From Knoxdaviesia capensis (lineage: Eukaryota > Ascomycota > Sordariomycetes > Microascales > Gondwanamycetaceae), in contig LNGK01000007.1 of assembly GCA_001510575.1 (NCBI GenBank), forward strand, positions 1,172,151-1,236,150: a DNA stretch of 64,000 nucleotides, written 5' to 3'. Position numbers and translations under genes: made by a program. Below the pieces are notes generated by a model. That model did not search any database. It was not told where the DNA came from and was given only the letters and a program-made list of their open reading frames with translations. This document shows, in pieces, positions 11,286-24,600 of the stretch; the stretch's first letter is position 1; each line of letters opens with the position of its first letter.

Positions 11286-12061
11286 TTACTCTTCCGGAAC
11301 TATTTCAAGAACAAGTTAGTGAATTGTGATTTGTAGTCAAAATGTGGATGGGGGAGACTTACTGTCTATTTCGCCATTTGCAATGGCATCGCTGATGGCC
11401 TTGGGGCTCTTGCCATCAACCTGGCATCCGACACTGTATGCCGTGCCCAGAATCTCCTTGACACAGCCCTCGAGAGACTTCGAAAAGGACTTGAAGCGCA
11501 TGACTCTCGCAATTTCAATCACCTCGTCAAGGGCGATGGATTTGTTGTGTTTTATGTTCTTCTCCTTCTTTCGATCGCGGGGGGGCTCTTTCAGTGCCTT
11601 GATGACGAGGGAGGACGCTGAGGGCACAACGGATACTGCCGCTTGTCGGTTTTGAATCGTGAGCTTAACCGTCACTCTGAGACCTTTCTGGTGAGGGGAC
11701 TCCGGGGTTAGAAGAACCACTCCACAAGTAGACAGAATGGGGGAGAGTCATGTGGTATCCTTACCCAGTCTCCGGTGGCCTTTGCAATATCTTCTCCGAC
11801 CTTCTTGGGAGAAAGGCCGAGGGGACCGATCTTGGGGGCGAGCGCAGAAGAGGAGCCAACCTCACCTCCAGTGGCCCGGAGGTGGCTATCGTGAGTTGAC
11901 AAAGTTAGAAAACTGCTGATAGGAATACTGTACAAACCACGGAGGCACAAAGCACTAACATGACTTTGATTTCGCTCGGATCAAATTTTTTGGCTATTAT
12001 AAAGTCAGTAATCAGTGGATGCATGGAGAGAGCATGATGGTAGAAGCATAGACTTACCCAT
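11286..12061 (-). CDS. rpl12: 60S ribosomal protein L12 (uL11)
   Basis: Five exons on the minus strand: 12061-12058, 11993-11960, 11885-11765, 11687-11363 and 11299-11286. The introns are 64, 74, 77 and 63 nt. They encode 165 residues, the usual length of eukaryotic L12. The protein begins MAKKFDPSEIKVIHLRATGG and contains the highly conserved KIGPLGLSPKKVGEDIAKAT and VGCQVDGKSP segments, ending GEIDIPEE. L12 binds 28S rRNA at the base of the P stalk and supports elongation-factor binding. The first coding exon is only ATGG and the last is 14 nt, so simple ORF scanning misses both ends. Many short introns are typical of fungal ribosomal protein genes. It is divergent from SEC23. Confidence 0.96.
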
Positions 12062-12540
12062 TTCTGTGAACTTGCGAGTTTGGCAATATGTGTATGTCAC
12101 AGGAGGATGGATTGATTCTTCGAAGAAGAGAAATGGTTTGTTGAAATTGGGAGTTGCAACTTTACAAGTGGTAGGTTTTTTTTCACTAACGAGCCAGAAA
12201 AAAAGCCCTAGGATTCCAAAATTGTGGAGCTTATGTAAGTGTATTATTATATAAGCTGTGGGTTTTGGTGGCAGAGATAAGATTATGTGGAAGTTGATAA
12301 GATAAGATACCATTTTGTGGCTTAAACACTAGGTGCCCCTCTTCCAGCCACCTGGCCAATGACATTCAGAAATTTGGCCAGTAGATCTGGCCTTACCTGC
12401 CGCCATACCGTTTTCTCCCAGAAACCGAAACCCCATCAGCTTCTGGTCGTAAATGCTACACTGCATACATTCATTCACATTCAGCGCATCGCTTCACACC
12501 TTTTTTCTTTCTTTTGTTTTGCTGTGCACCAGAGATCAAA
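12062..12540. promoter_or_regulatory. Divergent promoter region between RPL12 and SEC23
   Basis: These 479 bp lie between the start codons of two divergent, highly expressed housekeeping genes. The SEC23 side has a C/T-rich tract (about 12495-12525) just before the ATG. I see no clear TATA box or named operator. Shared regulation is possible but not shown. Confidence 0.55.
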
Positions 12541-15255
12541 ATGAACTACGATACTTTGAAGGAGCAGTGGAGTGAGGTTGAGGATCGGGACGGAGTCCGT
12601 CTCAGCTGGAATGTCTTCCCGAGCACGCGCATGGTGAGAAGCAGCTGGATCTTAAAGTCGGCGTTCGATCACTCACTAACGATGTATCTGCCAAATTTAG
12701 GAAGCATCCCGTCTTGTTGTGCCCATCGGCGCTGTCTACACCCCCTTGAAAGAAAAACCGGACACGCCGCTCCTTCACTTCGAACCCGTTACTTGCAAGC
12801 AGCCCTGCCGTTCGGTTCTCAACCCCTTTTGGTATGTTATCGTCTCCTCTCGCCCAGTTTTCGAAATCTGACCTCAACTTTGCCTGCCTAGTACTGTCGA
12901 TCTTCGGGCGCGGTTGTGGATTTGCCCATTTTGCCTTTCGAGAAACCCTCTCCCCCCTCACTATAAAGATATCACCGCAAATGCTATTCCGCCGGAGCTT
13001 CACACGTCGAATACCACGATCGAGTATCGATTGTCTCGGCCTGCCCCGACTCCGCCCATTTTTCTCTATGTGGTTGACCTCTGCCAGGAAGATGACGGAC
13101 TTGTTGCGCTGAAAGAGTCTCTAAAGTCGAGTCTCAGCCTCCTTCCCCCCAATGCTCTGGTTGGGTTGATAACATACGGCACAATGGTATGTCAAGCATA
13201 CATTCTTCTATCAAAACAGTGAGGTTACTAAAACGGCTCTAGACCCAAGTGCATGAGATAGGCTATACCGAATGCGCAAAGTCGTACGTGTTCAGAGGAA
13301 GCAAAGACTATACCGCGAAGCAAGTCCAAGAAATGCTTGGGCTTCTGTCCCCGACAATGCGACCTGGCGTCCCAGCCCAACAACCTGGCCGACTTCCCAT
13401 GGGTCCCGCCTCTCGATTTTTGATGCCAGTTGAGCAGTGTGAATTTCACCTTTCGAAGGCATTGAGTCAGCTCCAAAAAGACCCTTGGCCCGTCGCCAGC
13501 GACAGACGGAACCTCCGTTGTACGGGAGTTGCTCTCAGTGTTGCTGTGGGGCTTCTGGAGTCCTCGTTTCAGAATGCGGGAGCCAGAATCATGCTTTTTG
13601 CAGGCGGTCCTGCAACTGAGGGCCCAGGAATGGTTGTCGGTCCTGAGCTTCGTGAGCCCATCAGATCGCACCACGACATTGACAGAGACAATGTCAAATA
13701 TTACAAAAAAGCTCTGAAGGTGAGTTACTTTCTTTTCAGTACGCTGTATCCTCAGTGCTAATCGAACTATCGCCAGTTTTATGACACCTTGGCTAGAAGA
13801 GCCGCCCACAATGGACACATCATTGATATCTTTGCTGGCTGCCTTGACCAGGTTGGCCTTCTGGAAATGAAAAGCTTGTGTAACTGTACCGGAGGTCATA
13901 TCATCCTGACGGACAGTTTCACGTCCTCAATGTTCAAGCAGTCCTTCGCGCGTGTTTTCGAGAAAGATGGTGACGACAACTTGCTTATGGGTTTCAACGC
14001 TGTTCTTGAAGTTTTGACGACGAAGGAACTCAAGGTCACAGGTCTGATTGGACATGCGGTGTCACTGAACAAGAAGTCAACCTCCGTTGGTGAAACCGAG
14101 TGTGGAATTGGAAACACATGTTCCTGGAAAATGTGTGGCATTGACCCAACCTCGAGTTATGGTGTCTACTTCGAAATCGCCAACCAAGGCAGCCCCCCTG
14201 TCCACCAACAAACTCCCCAGAAGGCCATGGTTCAGTTCCTTACGTATTACCAGCACTCGTCTGGGCAATTCCACCTGAGAGTCACTACCCTCGCTCGCAA
14301 TCTCAGCGGACCTGCAGGTGATCCGGCAATTGCTCATTCCTTCGATCAGGAAGCAGCCGCTGTGCTGATGTCCCGGATCGCAGTGTTCAAAGCCGAAGTT
14401 GACGATGGGCCGGATGTCCTGCGCTGGGTAGATAGGATGCTTATCCGGCTTTGCTCGCGATTTGCGGAGTATCGAAAGGACGACCCCACATCTTTCCGAT
14501 TGGAAAAGAACTTCACACTCTACCCACAGTTTATGTTTCACTTACGCCGGAGCCAGTTCCTACAAGTGTTCAATAACTCCCCAGATGAGACGGCCTTTTA
14601 TCGCCACGTCTTCAACCACGAAGACGTTAGCAACTCGTTAGTCATGATTCAGCCGACACTAGACTCTTACACTCTTGACCAAGATGGCGGCCGTCCGGTC
14701 CTCCTCGATTCAACTTCGATCCAGCCGACTCATGTTCTTCTCCTCGATACCTTCTTCCACATCCTCATTTTCCATGGAGAGACCATAGCGGAATGGCGTA
14801 AGGCAGGGTATCAAGACCAGGAAGGTTATGAGAACTTTGCTTCGCTCCTGGAGCAACCGAAGGAGGATGCCAGAGTAAGTTTATTGATGTTGTCCCTCGC
14901 CTGTTTTTCAAAACTTTTTTCTCGCACCCGCAAAGTGTCCACTAACTAACTGGTGCTCGATATCTAGGATCTTATTACCGACCGCTTCCCGTTGCCGCGC
15001 TTCATCGTCTGTGACGCCGGTGGGTCTCAGGCAAGATTCCTACTCTCCAAGCTCAACCCATCCACCACGCATACTTCCGGAGCTTATGGAGGAGTTGGGG
15101 CGCAGAATGCACAGACCATCTTCACTGATGATGTGTCTTTGCAATTTTTCATGGAACACCTCATGAAGTAAGTAGTTTTTCTCCTTTTCATTGCTTTGAT
15201 ACAAATTCTAATCTTTCTATATCATTTTAGACTTGCCGTCAGTGGGACCAGTTAG
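12541..15255 (+). CDS. sec23: COPII coat GTPase-activating subunit Sec23
   Basis: Seven exons: 12541-12633, 12701-12831, 12892-13186, 13243-13719, 13777-14874, 14968-15167 and 15231-15255. They encode 772 residues, the normal Sec23 length. The N-terminus has the zinc finger (Cys63/67 and Cys86/89, WICPFC), followed by the trunk/vWA-like fold (PIFLYVVDLCQEDDGL), beta-sandwich, helical domain and C-terminal gelsolin fold (PRFIVCDAGGSQARFLLSKLNP). Sec23 pairs with Sec24, activates Sar1 GTPase and drives ER-to-Golgi vesicle budding. The Sar1-facing arginine finger is expected in the stretch after MFHLRRSQFLQVFNNSPDE. The last coding exon is 25 nt. The start has a good context and gives the canonical MNYDTLKEQW opening. 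Identification is firm. Confidence 0.96.
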
Positions 15256-15605
15256 ATAGATCAATAGCCCTTTATAGAATATGAAGCAAATGGAACTATT
15301 GTTTTTTACTATATTTATTATATTAAATGCATTAATAATAACCAAAAGGGAAGGGTAGTTCATAATAATATAGAGAAAAGAAAACTCGATTTTTTCAGCT
15401 ACAGTTGAAGCAACCCCACCACAACCCTAATAACGTCAGAGCTCAGGGTTCTGAGGCAGGGACCCATCGATAATTGAGATAAGATAGCAGGATACAAAAT
15501 ATACTAGGATGAATATTTTCCTGGCAGTTTTCTCCTTAAGTCTTTCTCCATTTAACATTCAACACACTCAAACGACAACGACAACGCAACCACAAATCTG
15601 TCACC
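15256..15605. other. SEC23 3' flank / RPB8 promoter
   Basis: This is a 350-bp tandem intergenic region. The left part is AT-rich 3' UTR-like. The right part ends in an ACAACGACAACG-type run just before the RPB8 ATG. No gene or strong regulatory motif seen. Confidence 0.5.
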
Positions 15606-16143
15606 ATGTCGAATACAGTTGGCGGTGATGCCACTCTTTTTGAAGAGTTATTCACTATCACGAAGGTTGACCAATCCAAGTACGACCGAGTTGCTCGCAT
15701 CTATGCAACATCTACCGATTCACAAACAGTCATGAGCCTTGATATCAACATCGAACTTTTTCCTTGCCAGCAACTGGATGGTCTTCATGTTGTGCTTGCA
15801 ACATCTATTTCCTTGGATGGCTCTAAAGATGTCGAGTCCGGCTGGAAAGACTCCACCAAGGGCGACGACACCGAATCCACACTTGCAGATATGTTTGACT
15901 ATGTCTGCCATGGCAAAATATACAAATTCGAGGATGGCGAAGATGGGCAAACCATGTACGAGGATGACACTGCCTATTCCAAGAATACAATCCCTTTAAA
16001 ACACAATGCATACTGACGAGATTTATCTTCTATCTAGACGAGCATATGTCTCATTTGGAGGACTCTTGATGTCTCTAGAAGGGCCTTACAAAAAATTGAC
16101 CCCTCTCCGGGTTGATTCAGTTTATCTCCTGATAAAGAAGTAA
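15606..16143 (+). CDS. rpb8: RNA polymerases I/II/III shared subunit Rpb8 (RPABC3)
   Basis: Two exons, 15606-15955 and 16038-16143, with an 82-nt intron (donor GTACGA, branch CTGAC, acceptor CTATCTAG). They encode 151 residues, the size expected for Rpb8. Without splicing the frame stops at 16016 and loses the conserved C-terminus; splicing restores RAYVSFGGLLMSLEGPYKKL and the ending VYLLIKK. The N-terminus (LFEELFTITKVDQSKYDRV, then LDINIELFPC) matches the OB-fold of Rpb8. The subunit is shared by all three nuclear RNA polymerases. The donor is not the consensus GTAAGT, but the phase and homology both support it. Confidence 0.93.
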
Positions 16144-16520
16144 TTTACGATTGTACCACCATCTACGCCGCCAGTTTTCATGCACGCCAAAATGCTTTGA
16201 CTCGCCGAATTGCGTAAACCACTCACTACCACCCGCCATCCACCCAGCTTACAATCGACATCTGATCAAGGGCTGGGATTCCAACCAACTACTTTTCCTG
16301 ACCCTTCTACCAGCCACTTTGAGATCAGAACACCAGGCAGGATGAAAATACCGACAGCCGCTCATCGGGCTTCGCTCTGAGATCTGTCTCTTTATTCAAT
16401 ATGAAGGCAATCTGCAACACAGAAATCCCTGTAGCCAGCCGACTGTCGCAACAATTCAATGGCCTAAACTTCCAAATGCTCGATGTATTTTTTTCCTATT
16501 CTTGTTTTGGGCAATGTGCC
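16144..16520. other. Convergent 3' intergenic region
   Basis: This lies between the RPB8 stop and the stop of the minus-strand Nudix gene. Composition is normal and short frames occur by chance. I see no gene. Confidence 0.5.
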
Positions 16521-17603
16521 CTAATTAGGCCAAGGGCCTGGGAATGGCAGTTTCCGGTGCATGCGCTCAACAATTTTGCCAAGTTCTGGTTCTTCTTGCT
16601 CTGTCAGGATGTGATGCCGGATTAAGAAATCTAGAACGACAAGGGCACAATTTGGCTTATATAGCCCACGCCCTATTTGGTCTCGAACCTCTTCAATCGT
16701 GCAGAGTGTAAAAGATTCAACTTCGCCATCCTTGGGGAAGGGGATGATGTCGAGTGGTAACTCGAGGTCGTATATCCATTCGCATTCAGGGTAAATCAGC
16801 CCGGATTCTCCACCTGCACCCTCACCGGTAACGTACACGTATGTCAGTTTTCCGGTTTCTTTGGCGAGGGATCGAACGACGTCTGCTGGAAGACTAGCTT
16901 CCTCATCTGCTTCCCGAACCACACACTCAAACGGGTCTTCGCCAGTGACGAGACCTCCAGCAACTGCGTTATCAAGCATTCCTGGGAACGTTGCCTTGTT
17001 GCTCGCCCTCTTGGGCACCCAAATTTTCATGCCATGTGTTGAATCCGGGTCCTTGACGTAGGCATTCATATGGACCCCGTAGCGGTTTGTCCCAAAGAGG
17101 CCCATTGCTGCTCTTTCAATGCTACAGAGCAATTCTCCATTGTGTCCATACACTGGCCACAGCTCCTCCCTCCACCCATGCAAGATCTTGAATGTTTTCT
17201 GGGCTCTCCAGTGCCGGGAAACTTTATCAATAGCTTTAGTCCTGGCATCCTGGGAAGGAAGAGTGAATGCAGTCAGGCGCTTCTTTTCATCATCTCGAAT
17301 TAATGGACCCCTAATGCTTTCCGGGAGCCTTTCCAGTTCATTAACCACCTCCTCTCGGACATACCCAACTGGTATATATCCATCGCCAAGAAGAAACTGT
17401 AGTGTGTAAAGAGGTCCAGCAAGCCCCTCGCCAGGAGCCACGATGCTAGAATTGATTGGTGAATAAGGGAGCCTATGAAGCCTGATAATTAGAAGGTGTG
17501 AATATAGTTAGGAAGGGATTATTCATTGCTTCGAAACTCTATACCTATCAACCATATTCACAATATCAGAGAATGTAAATAGTTTCTGTGAACTTGGAGC
17601 CAT
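16521..17603 (-). CDS. Nudix hydrolase, DUF4743 / YJR142W (Tnr3-like) type
   Basis: Two minus-strand exons, 17603-17545 and 17481-16521, with a 63-nt intron (branch CTAAC, acceptor TATCAG). They encode 339 residues. The first exon supplies MAPSSQKLFTFSDIVNMVDR, the DUF4743 N-terminal domain start. The open frame alone would begin at a GTG near 17441, which is not a start. The Nudix box spans about residues 195-217 as G-x5-E-x7-RE-x2-EE, with the catalytic Glu cluster intact and Ser in place of the late Gly. S. cerevisiae YJR142W acts on oxidised or damaged thiamine diphosphates, so a thiamine-pyrophosphate damage-control role is possible, but the substrate is inferred. The start codon sits about 10 bp from the AT-rich island, so the promoter lies in or next to RIP-altered DNA. 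Confidence 0.9.
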
Positions 17604-17639
17604 TATGTAAAAATTATATATTTATATCGGTAGGTATGT

Positions 17640-18068
17640 AAGGAGGTACTACGTAGTAGTAAAGTTATATATAAGAGAGGGTTGTTGATTTTATATAGAG
17701 GAAAAGTATTAAGAAAGGTTTTAGGCAATCTAAATAATTAATAGTAGTTTATTAAACTTATATTAACTTAATAAATTACTTGAGTTATATAAAAAATAAA
17801 ATAATTAAAAAGAATAATTAAAATAACTATTTAAGAACCCGTTACTAAGTATATATATTATATAATTACGAAATATATTTTATTTATATTAAGTTTATAA
17901 AGAATAATAATAAATAAATAGCTATAATAGTTATATTTACTACTTAGAAAGACGTTACTAAGTATATATAGTATAATAACTATATATATTTTATAAATTA
18001 AATTATAGAAATTAAACTCTTATATTAATAACTATAAGTTACTAATAACCCCGTTATATATATAAAGC
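17640..18068. repeat. Fragments of alpha-family LTR at the island's left edge
   Basis: Several short stretches repeat the 5' part of the LTR at 18069-18546, for example TATAAAGAATAATAATAAAT near 17896 and GACGTTACTAAGTATATATA near 17952, with TTACTAAGTATATATATT near 17842. They look like truncated, stacked LTR copies. Individual boundaries cannot be set by eye. Confidence 0.45.
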
Positions 18069-18546
18069 TATAAGGGTTATAAAGAATAATAAAAAATTAA
18101 TAAAATTAATAACTTAAACTAATAATTAATAAGACGTTACTACATATAGATAATATAATTATAGATATAAATTCCTATATTAATAACTATTACTTACTAG
18201 GAACCCTATTATATATAGTATATATATATATATATTTATTAGTAAAAGAAGTAAATACGTTATCGTATAACTATTATATAATACGCTATTATATAACTAA
18301 GATATAATATAAATTCTTTCTTCTTATATCTAATAATATATATATATTATTAATAACTATTAATAGCTTACTAATTTCATTAATACTATTATTACTTAAT
18401 AGTTATTTATTAGTTTAATTATTAAGTAATTATTACTTTCTATATAGAATACTATTATACTAATATATTCTATAACTAACCCCTCCTATTATTCTAGTTA
18501 TTCTAACTTCCTTATAAATACTACTATAGCCTAAATTATATTAATA
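18069..18546 (+). repeat. Plus-orientation alpha-family LTR (478 bp) with primer site
   Basis: The reverse complement of this segment corresponds in order to the LTR at 48146-48622 (477 bp). It starts TATAAGGGTTATAAAG and ends CCTAAATTATATTAATA. It is followed with no spacer by GGTTATAAGCCCGG (18547-18560), a one-transition version of the primer site in element delta. So it is the 5' LTR of a plus-strand Copia whose body is almost wholly missing: only about 57 bp remain before the next LTR, which faces the other way. Confidence 0.65.
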
Positions 18547-18603
18547 GGTTATAAGCCCGGAAAAGTAAATATTAATAAAATATCTATCTCTTTTATTAAA
18601 GAC

Positions 18604-18892
18604 TATTAATATATTATAGGCCACGGTAGCATTTATAAGGAAGTAAAGAATAGATAGAATAATAAGAGGGGTTATAGAATATATTAGTATAATAAATAGC
18701 ATTTAGTATATAAAGTGATAATTATCTAATAATTAGATTAATAAATAATTATTAGATAATAAATATATTATTAGATATAAGAGAGAAGATTTTCTATGTT
18801 ATCTTAGTTATATAATAGCTAAATATCAGTTATAGTTATTAGTTACAGATATTTATTATTATTTACTTTATTTTTTCTTTATAACCTTTATA
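18604..18892 (-). repeat. 3' LTR of Copia alpha (internally deleted)
   Basis: This runs from TATTAATATATTATAGG at 18604 to ATAACCTTTATA at 18892 and matches the 48146-48622 LTR at both ends. It lacks about 190 bp of the middle. It is followed on the right by CCCCCCCG (18893-18900), which read on the minus strand is a CGGGGGGG polypurine tract abutting the LTR. That fixes element orientation as minus. Confidence 0.65.
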
Positions 18893-21397
18893 CCCCCCCG
18901 TAAAGAATATACTAATTAATTAATATATAATTTAGTTATATCGTATTATTTATTTCTATTATTTCAGGTATAAGGCCTATAATCCCTTATTATTCTAATA
19001 TTAGCTTATATATATATATATATATATTTAATATTCTTACCTTATATTTAGTCTATCTCTAAATAATAAGAATTTATTCCGGTCTAGTACTTGAGTAAAG
19101 CTATTAGCCGTATTATCCTTTAAATTTATATATTAAAGTAATATTTCTTCTTTTTATATTACTTCTCTAACGTAATAATAATCGATATCGATATATTTTA
19201 TTCTTTTATAGAATTCTAGATTATTAGCTAATTTGATAGCTAATATATTATCTCTATATATTAAAGGTATATTAATATTACTATTAGTAATTACCTTTAT
19301 TAATAGTTTCATAGTATAATTAAGGTATACTACTTCTTTTATAGCTTCTTTTAGAGCTATATATTTAGCTTCAGTACTAAATAACGCTATAGCTTTCTAA
19401 GTACTAGAAGCCTATAATATAGGGCTATTATTAATTGTAAAAATATAGCTAGTAAGTAGTCTTAACTCTAGTATTAATATTACTAGCCTAGTCGGTATTA
19501 TAAGAACCTATAATATTAAAATGATTAATATTAGAATTATTATTATAGAAGTCTTTAATATTATATATTAAATTCTTATCTTTAGTTCTTAATAAATAGC
19601 CCTATAGCTTATTTGAAGCTATAAAATAAGACTTATTAGAATTCTTTATATATTTCGATAGTTAATTAACCGTATAAGTTACATCAATTCTAGTTTTAGT
19701 ACTTAGATATATTAAAGAACTAATTTACTATATATATATTTTTTATTAAAAATAGTATCTATATTAACTAATAGCTTTAGGTTATTAACTATTAGCGTAT
19801 TAATTAACTTTATAATTCTATAGTTATTATAATTATTCTAATATATATCGAATTTATTAATAAACTTATCTAGATATATTATTATCTTCTTATCTTCGGA
19901 TATAAATATAGTATCACTATTTAATATAGGTATTATATTATATTTCGAAAGTTTATTTTATAAATATTAGTACTAAAGTCTAGGACTTTATATTAGTCTA
20001 TATATAGCCTTATTAAGTTTTCTTATTTTATTATAGTTATAAAAACTAGTAGGAAGCTCGATATAAATAGTAATATCGATAATAGTATATATAAAAGTAT
20101 TTATAATATTATTTTATTTTATATACTATTAATTTATTAATACTGATATTAATATCATTCTATTATTTTTAGGTCTACAAGTAGTAGAAAAAGTCTCTTT
20201 ATATTCTTTTCTATATTCTTATCTTAAGCCTTTAATAACGTATCTAGTTTTATATTTCATTATATTATTATTATTATTAATAGTATCTTTGCGCTTCATA
20301 ACTTTATAAGTATTCTATTTTTCTAAGTTATTAACTTCTTTATATATAGCCTTTTAATATTTATTAGCTTTAGAAGAGTTAATAGCTTTGTTATGAGTAT
20401 TAATAGTAGAGTTACTAGCTAATAGCGCTAATTTATTAATCATATATATCGTTATAGATTTTATTTTTATTTTTACTATTATTATTTATTATAGTATTAT
20501 TATTAGTAGTAGAATTATCTATTAAGTTACTTATACTAATAGTATTAGTATTAGTATTACTTATATTCCTAATACTATTATTAGTATTAGTATTACTTAG
20601 CTCTATATCTATATAAGATTCTAAGTCTAAGTTATTATTTATAGATTTAAAATCTATAAATTCTCCGTCTAGGACTTTAACGTCTCTAGATATAATGATT
20701 TTATTATTAATTAGATTTAATATAGTATATTAATATATATTAAGTCTAATTAATATACCTATTAAACTTCTATCTTCTAATTTGGTAATATAAGAACATT
20801 TATTTTTATAATAGAATCTTAAACTAAATATTTTAGTATTTAAGATATTAGGTATTTTTCTAAAATTTATCTTATATAGTGTATTATTAGATGAAGCCTT
20901 ATAAGGTCGTCTATTATATATATATATATACAGAATAATAAGCTATATATCCAAAATTCTATCAGTATTTTAGAGGTTATTAATAGAGCCTTGACTCTTT
21001 TGAATAAAGTTCTATTTATTCTCTTAACTAATCTATTTAGTTCTAAGGTATAAGGAGGATTTATCTAATATATTATTCCGTCCTATTTATATATATTTTT
21101 AGAGTTATTATTTATCCGGTTAGTTCTATTATTCTTTTTAATATAAAAATTCTATATCGGTCTTTATTATTTTTAACTCTTTATTTTAAACTTTATAAAC
21201 GTATTATATACCTAAGCTTTAGTTAAAAGTAATTCTATTTCTAGATATCTAGTAAAGGTATCTAAAAACGTTATAATATACTTAATGTTATTAATATCAG
21301 ATAATACCTTTTCTAGATAAAATAACCTAGTTATCTATACTATTCTATTTAGTTATTAAGGACGTTATCTTCTTTATAGATCCCTAATAGGTTAGAG

Positions 21398-21659
21398 TGT
21401 ATTATAGTTACGTATAAACGTATATTAATATACGTAGATACTACCTAATAATAAGTATTTAGGTATATAATTAAATATATATAAGTACTTTAAAGAGCTA
21501 GTAAAAGACCTATAAAAGGTAGATATCTACCGCGCTTTTATAAGAAATATCTTGAAATAAAAAAACATTTTTAAGTTTCTTTTTTTTATATATTTCTCTA
21601 TACGTACCTTATAATTATAAATTTTTTATTAGTCCTTTAGACTATATAATTAGGAATTA
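21398..21659 (+). repeat. Left LTR of element beta
   Basis: This is a direct repeat of 46510-46766. Both copies share, in order, ATACGTA-ATACTAC, AGTAGATATCTAC and TTTCTCTATACGTRCCTTATAATTATAA. Differences are mostly transitions, with about 5 bp of length difference. The copy begins TGTATTATAG; the other begins TATATTATAA, as expected if TG became TA. It interrupts the integrase region of Copia alpha. Confidence 0.7.
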
Positions 21660-24600
21660 TGAAAAACTAATTTCTCATAAGCGTAATACTTATATTATTA
21701 ATCTCTTATTAGCCTTCCTTCAAAGCCTAAACGTTATAATCGACTCCCTTTCCTCTAGGTTTAAGTCTTAATCGATACGTAATTAACTAGTATCTTAACT
21801 TTCTTTTCTTTTAATTTAAAATTTACTTCCGGTGATAGCTTTATTACTTTCCGCTATAGTAAACTATAAATTACTTTTCTTTTTTAAAAACCCTTTCTAT
21901 TTAGTTTCTTCTTAGTAACGAAAGTATATTAAATAAATATCTCTTTTTCTTTTTCTAATTCTACCTTTATTAAACTAATAGCTAATTAACTACTATTACC
22001 GTAGTAAATACTAGATTACTTACTTTTATTAGTATTCATATACCTCTCACCTATCTTACCTAAGCCTCCTACGCCATTAGATACTATTAATAGGTCTAAG
22101 TTCTATTTACTAAATATTTAATAGTCTTTCCCCCTATTCCCTAGCTATTTTACGACTTTTCCTTTATTTTAATAACTAAAATCTCGGTATTTCTATTTTA
22201 CGGATTTCCTTTATTACTTATTCTCTTATTCTCTTATTCTATTTATTTCTAATAATAAATCTACTTCTTATTACGAGTTTAACTTGTTTTTATACCCCCT
22301 TTATATTTTAATAATCTTATATTTTATTTTACTTGCTTTATTTCTTTTTTAATAGTTACTTTTTTTTCTTACCTTTTCCCTTATAATTACCCCCTATTCC
22401 TTTATTATTAACTTTATAAATTATAATTACTTAACTTTTTAATAAATATTATACCTTAGTTTTCCTCAATTACTTTTATTTACTCTTCCTTACTATCGTT
22501 TTATATCCCTAACCCTTATTTTCTAATAAGCCTAGCCTATATTATTAATATCCGCTTTTACTCTTAATATTAAATAAAGAATAATATATTCTATAAAAAA
22601 GGGATAAAATCTATAATATTAAAGCCTTAAGTAAGGTCAGCGCTGTACGAGACTTATAAAGTATAAACGAAAGTCTATAAACCCCTAATAATAATAGTCA
22701 ATTAATGTTACCGTTACCTTTATCTTCTACAGTTATAATATAGAAGACTTATATTAGTAAATTACTTATTAAGGAGCTATAACTACTAAATATAATAACC
22801 CCTATTACGTATAATTATTAGATGATACCAGGCTAAAAGAAAGGAAAGGCTATAGATAGCGGGATAAATATCTTATTAACTTAGCTAGCGAGTAGTCTAT
22901 TACTTTAACTTACTAAGTCTATTATAATTCAAGAATTAAAGTAAATAATAAAAACGCTACTCTTGAACTATATTAAGTTAATTTTTAATAGATATATAAG
23001 AGAGAAAAGAATATACTAATAATATAAATGCTATTATTAGTATAATAATAAAAGAGCTTCTAGAAAAACTAATAAACGATATAAGCTATAGTAGTTTTCT
23101 AGCTATAGCTATAGCTACTTTAATATCTTTTCTTCTTCCCTTACCTTTATTAGCTAATCTATTAATAATAGTATTAACATTACTTATTAATATAGGTAAA
23201 GAAAAGCCCCCTTTCTTATATAACTATAGCTAATACCCCTTTATTAACTATAACTAGTATTTAACGAATAAAAGCCTAGCTTATAATATTCTATATTATA
23301 TTATAAATATAAAAAGGTATAAGTAATATAATATTAAAATGATAATAAGGTTATATTTATAAATAAGGAGCGTATAATAATGAAATATTTCTAATACTTC
23401 CTATATTATTCTAGTAAATAAATACCCTTATAAATAATAACCCTCAAGTAATATTTTAAGCGAAGCTCAACTTAGGACCTAGAAGAAAGCTATTTACTAA
23501 TATTAGAATTATTAACTTTATACCGCTATAAAGCCTCGTTACTAATAATCGATTCCTTAGTCCTTACTTAGCTAATAAGAATTTAGCTATTAAAGATAGC
23601 TTAATAATATATAATAAGCCTCTATAAAACGATAAACGCGAAGTTAAGTAGTATTAATATCTTCAAATAATATTTCTAAACCTAATATTCCTATTAGATA
23701 TTAGTAATAATAAAAATTATAAGAAAACTTAAAAAAAATCTATTAGTTACCTATAGAGTAATTATTTAAGTAAAGTCAACTATATAGTTATAGTATAATT
23801 AATATATATTTAGACTTACTTATATAAATCTATAATTCTATATATATATTAGATATCTTAAATATTACTAGTAATTAGAAGCGAATTGATACCGCTTTAA
23901 TACTTTATTTAATAATATACTAATATATTATAACTAATACTAATAGAAGTTATATTCATACTTATCTCTAATTATATATTAATATCTACCGTATTATACG
24001 TATTTATAATACGTATATTTGATTATTGGAATAAATCTAGATATAAAACTATTAAGCTTTTAGCTAAATAATATAGAATTCTATTAATAACTTATTTAAA
24101 ATATACTATATTTAATATATAGTTAAATATATTCTATATTATAATATTACGGATTTATAATATAAGATATGATAGGATATAAGTTTAGACTTAAGCGTCT
24201 ACGTTATAGTTAATATTACTTATTACTTACTAAAGACTAGATAATTATATACCGCTTAGTTAAATATTATATTAAAGACTAAGAAGGACGGAGAAACGCT
24301 ATAATTTAGAGGTTATAAAGAAGTATTAACTATATTATATAAGGTAAAGATAGAGATAAATCTATATACTTTCAATAATAAAAAGTAAGTTATTAGGCTC
24401 ATAAATATATAGAGCTATATAGAGAGAATGATAATAAAAAATAAAAAATAAATTAGAATACGCGTTTTACGATAAACTAAAGATAGATAAGTAATAAATA
24501 GTAATAGTTATTCGCGTAAACCTTACTATTATTCTTTAAATACCTCTTATAATTATAACTATTTATAAACCTATCTTAAAACTAAGAGATATACTATTCG

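Noticed and set aside
16014..16016. RPB8 as a truncated protein ending at 16016
   Set aside because: The conserved Rpb8 C-terminus follows after an 82-nt intron in the right phase.
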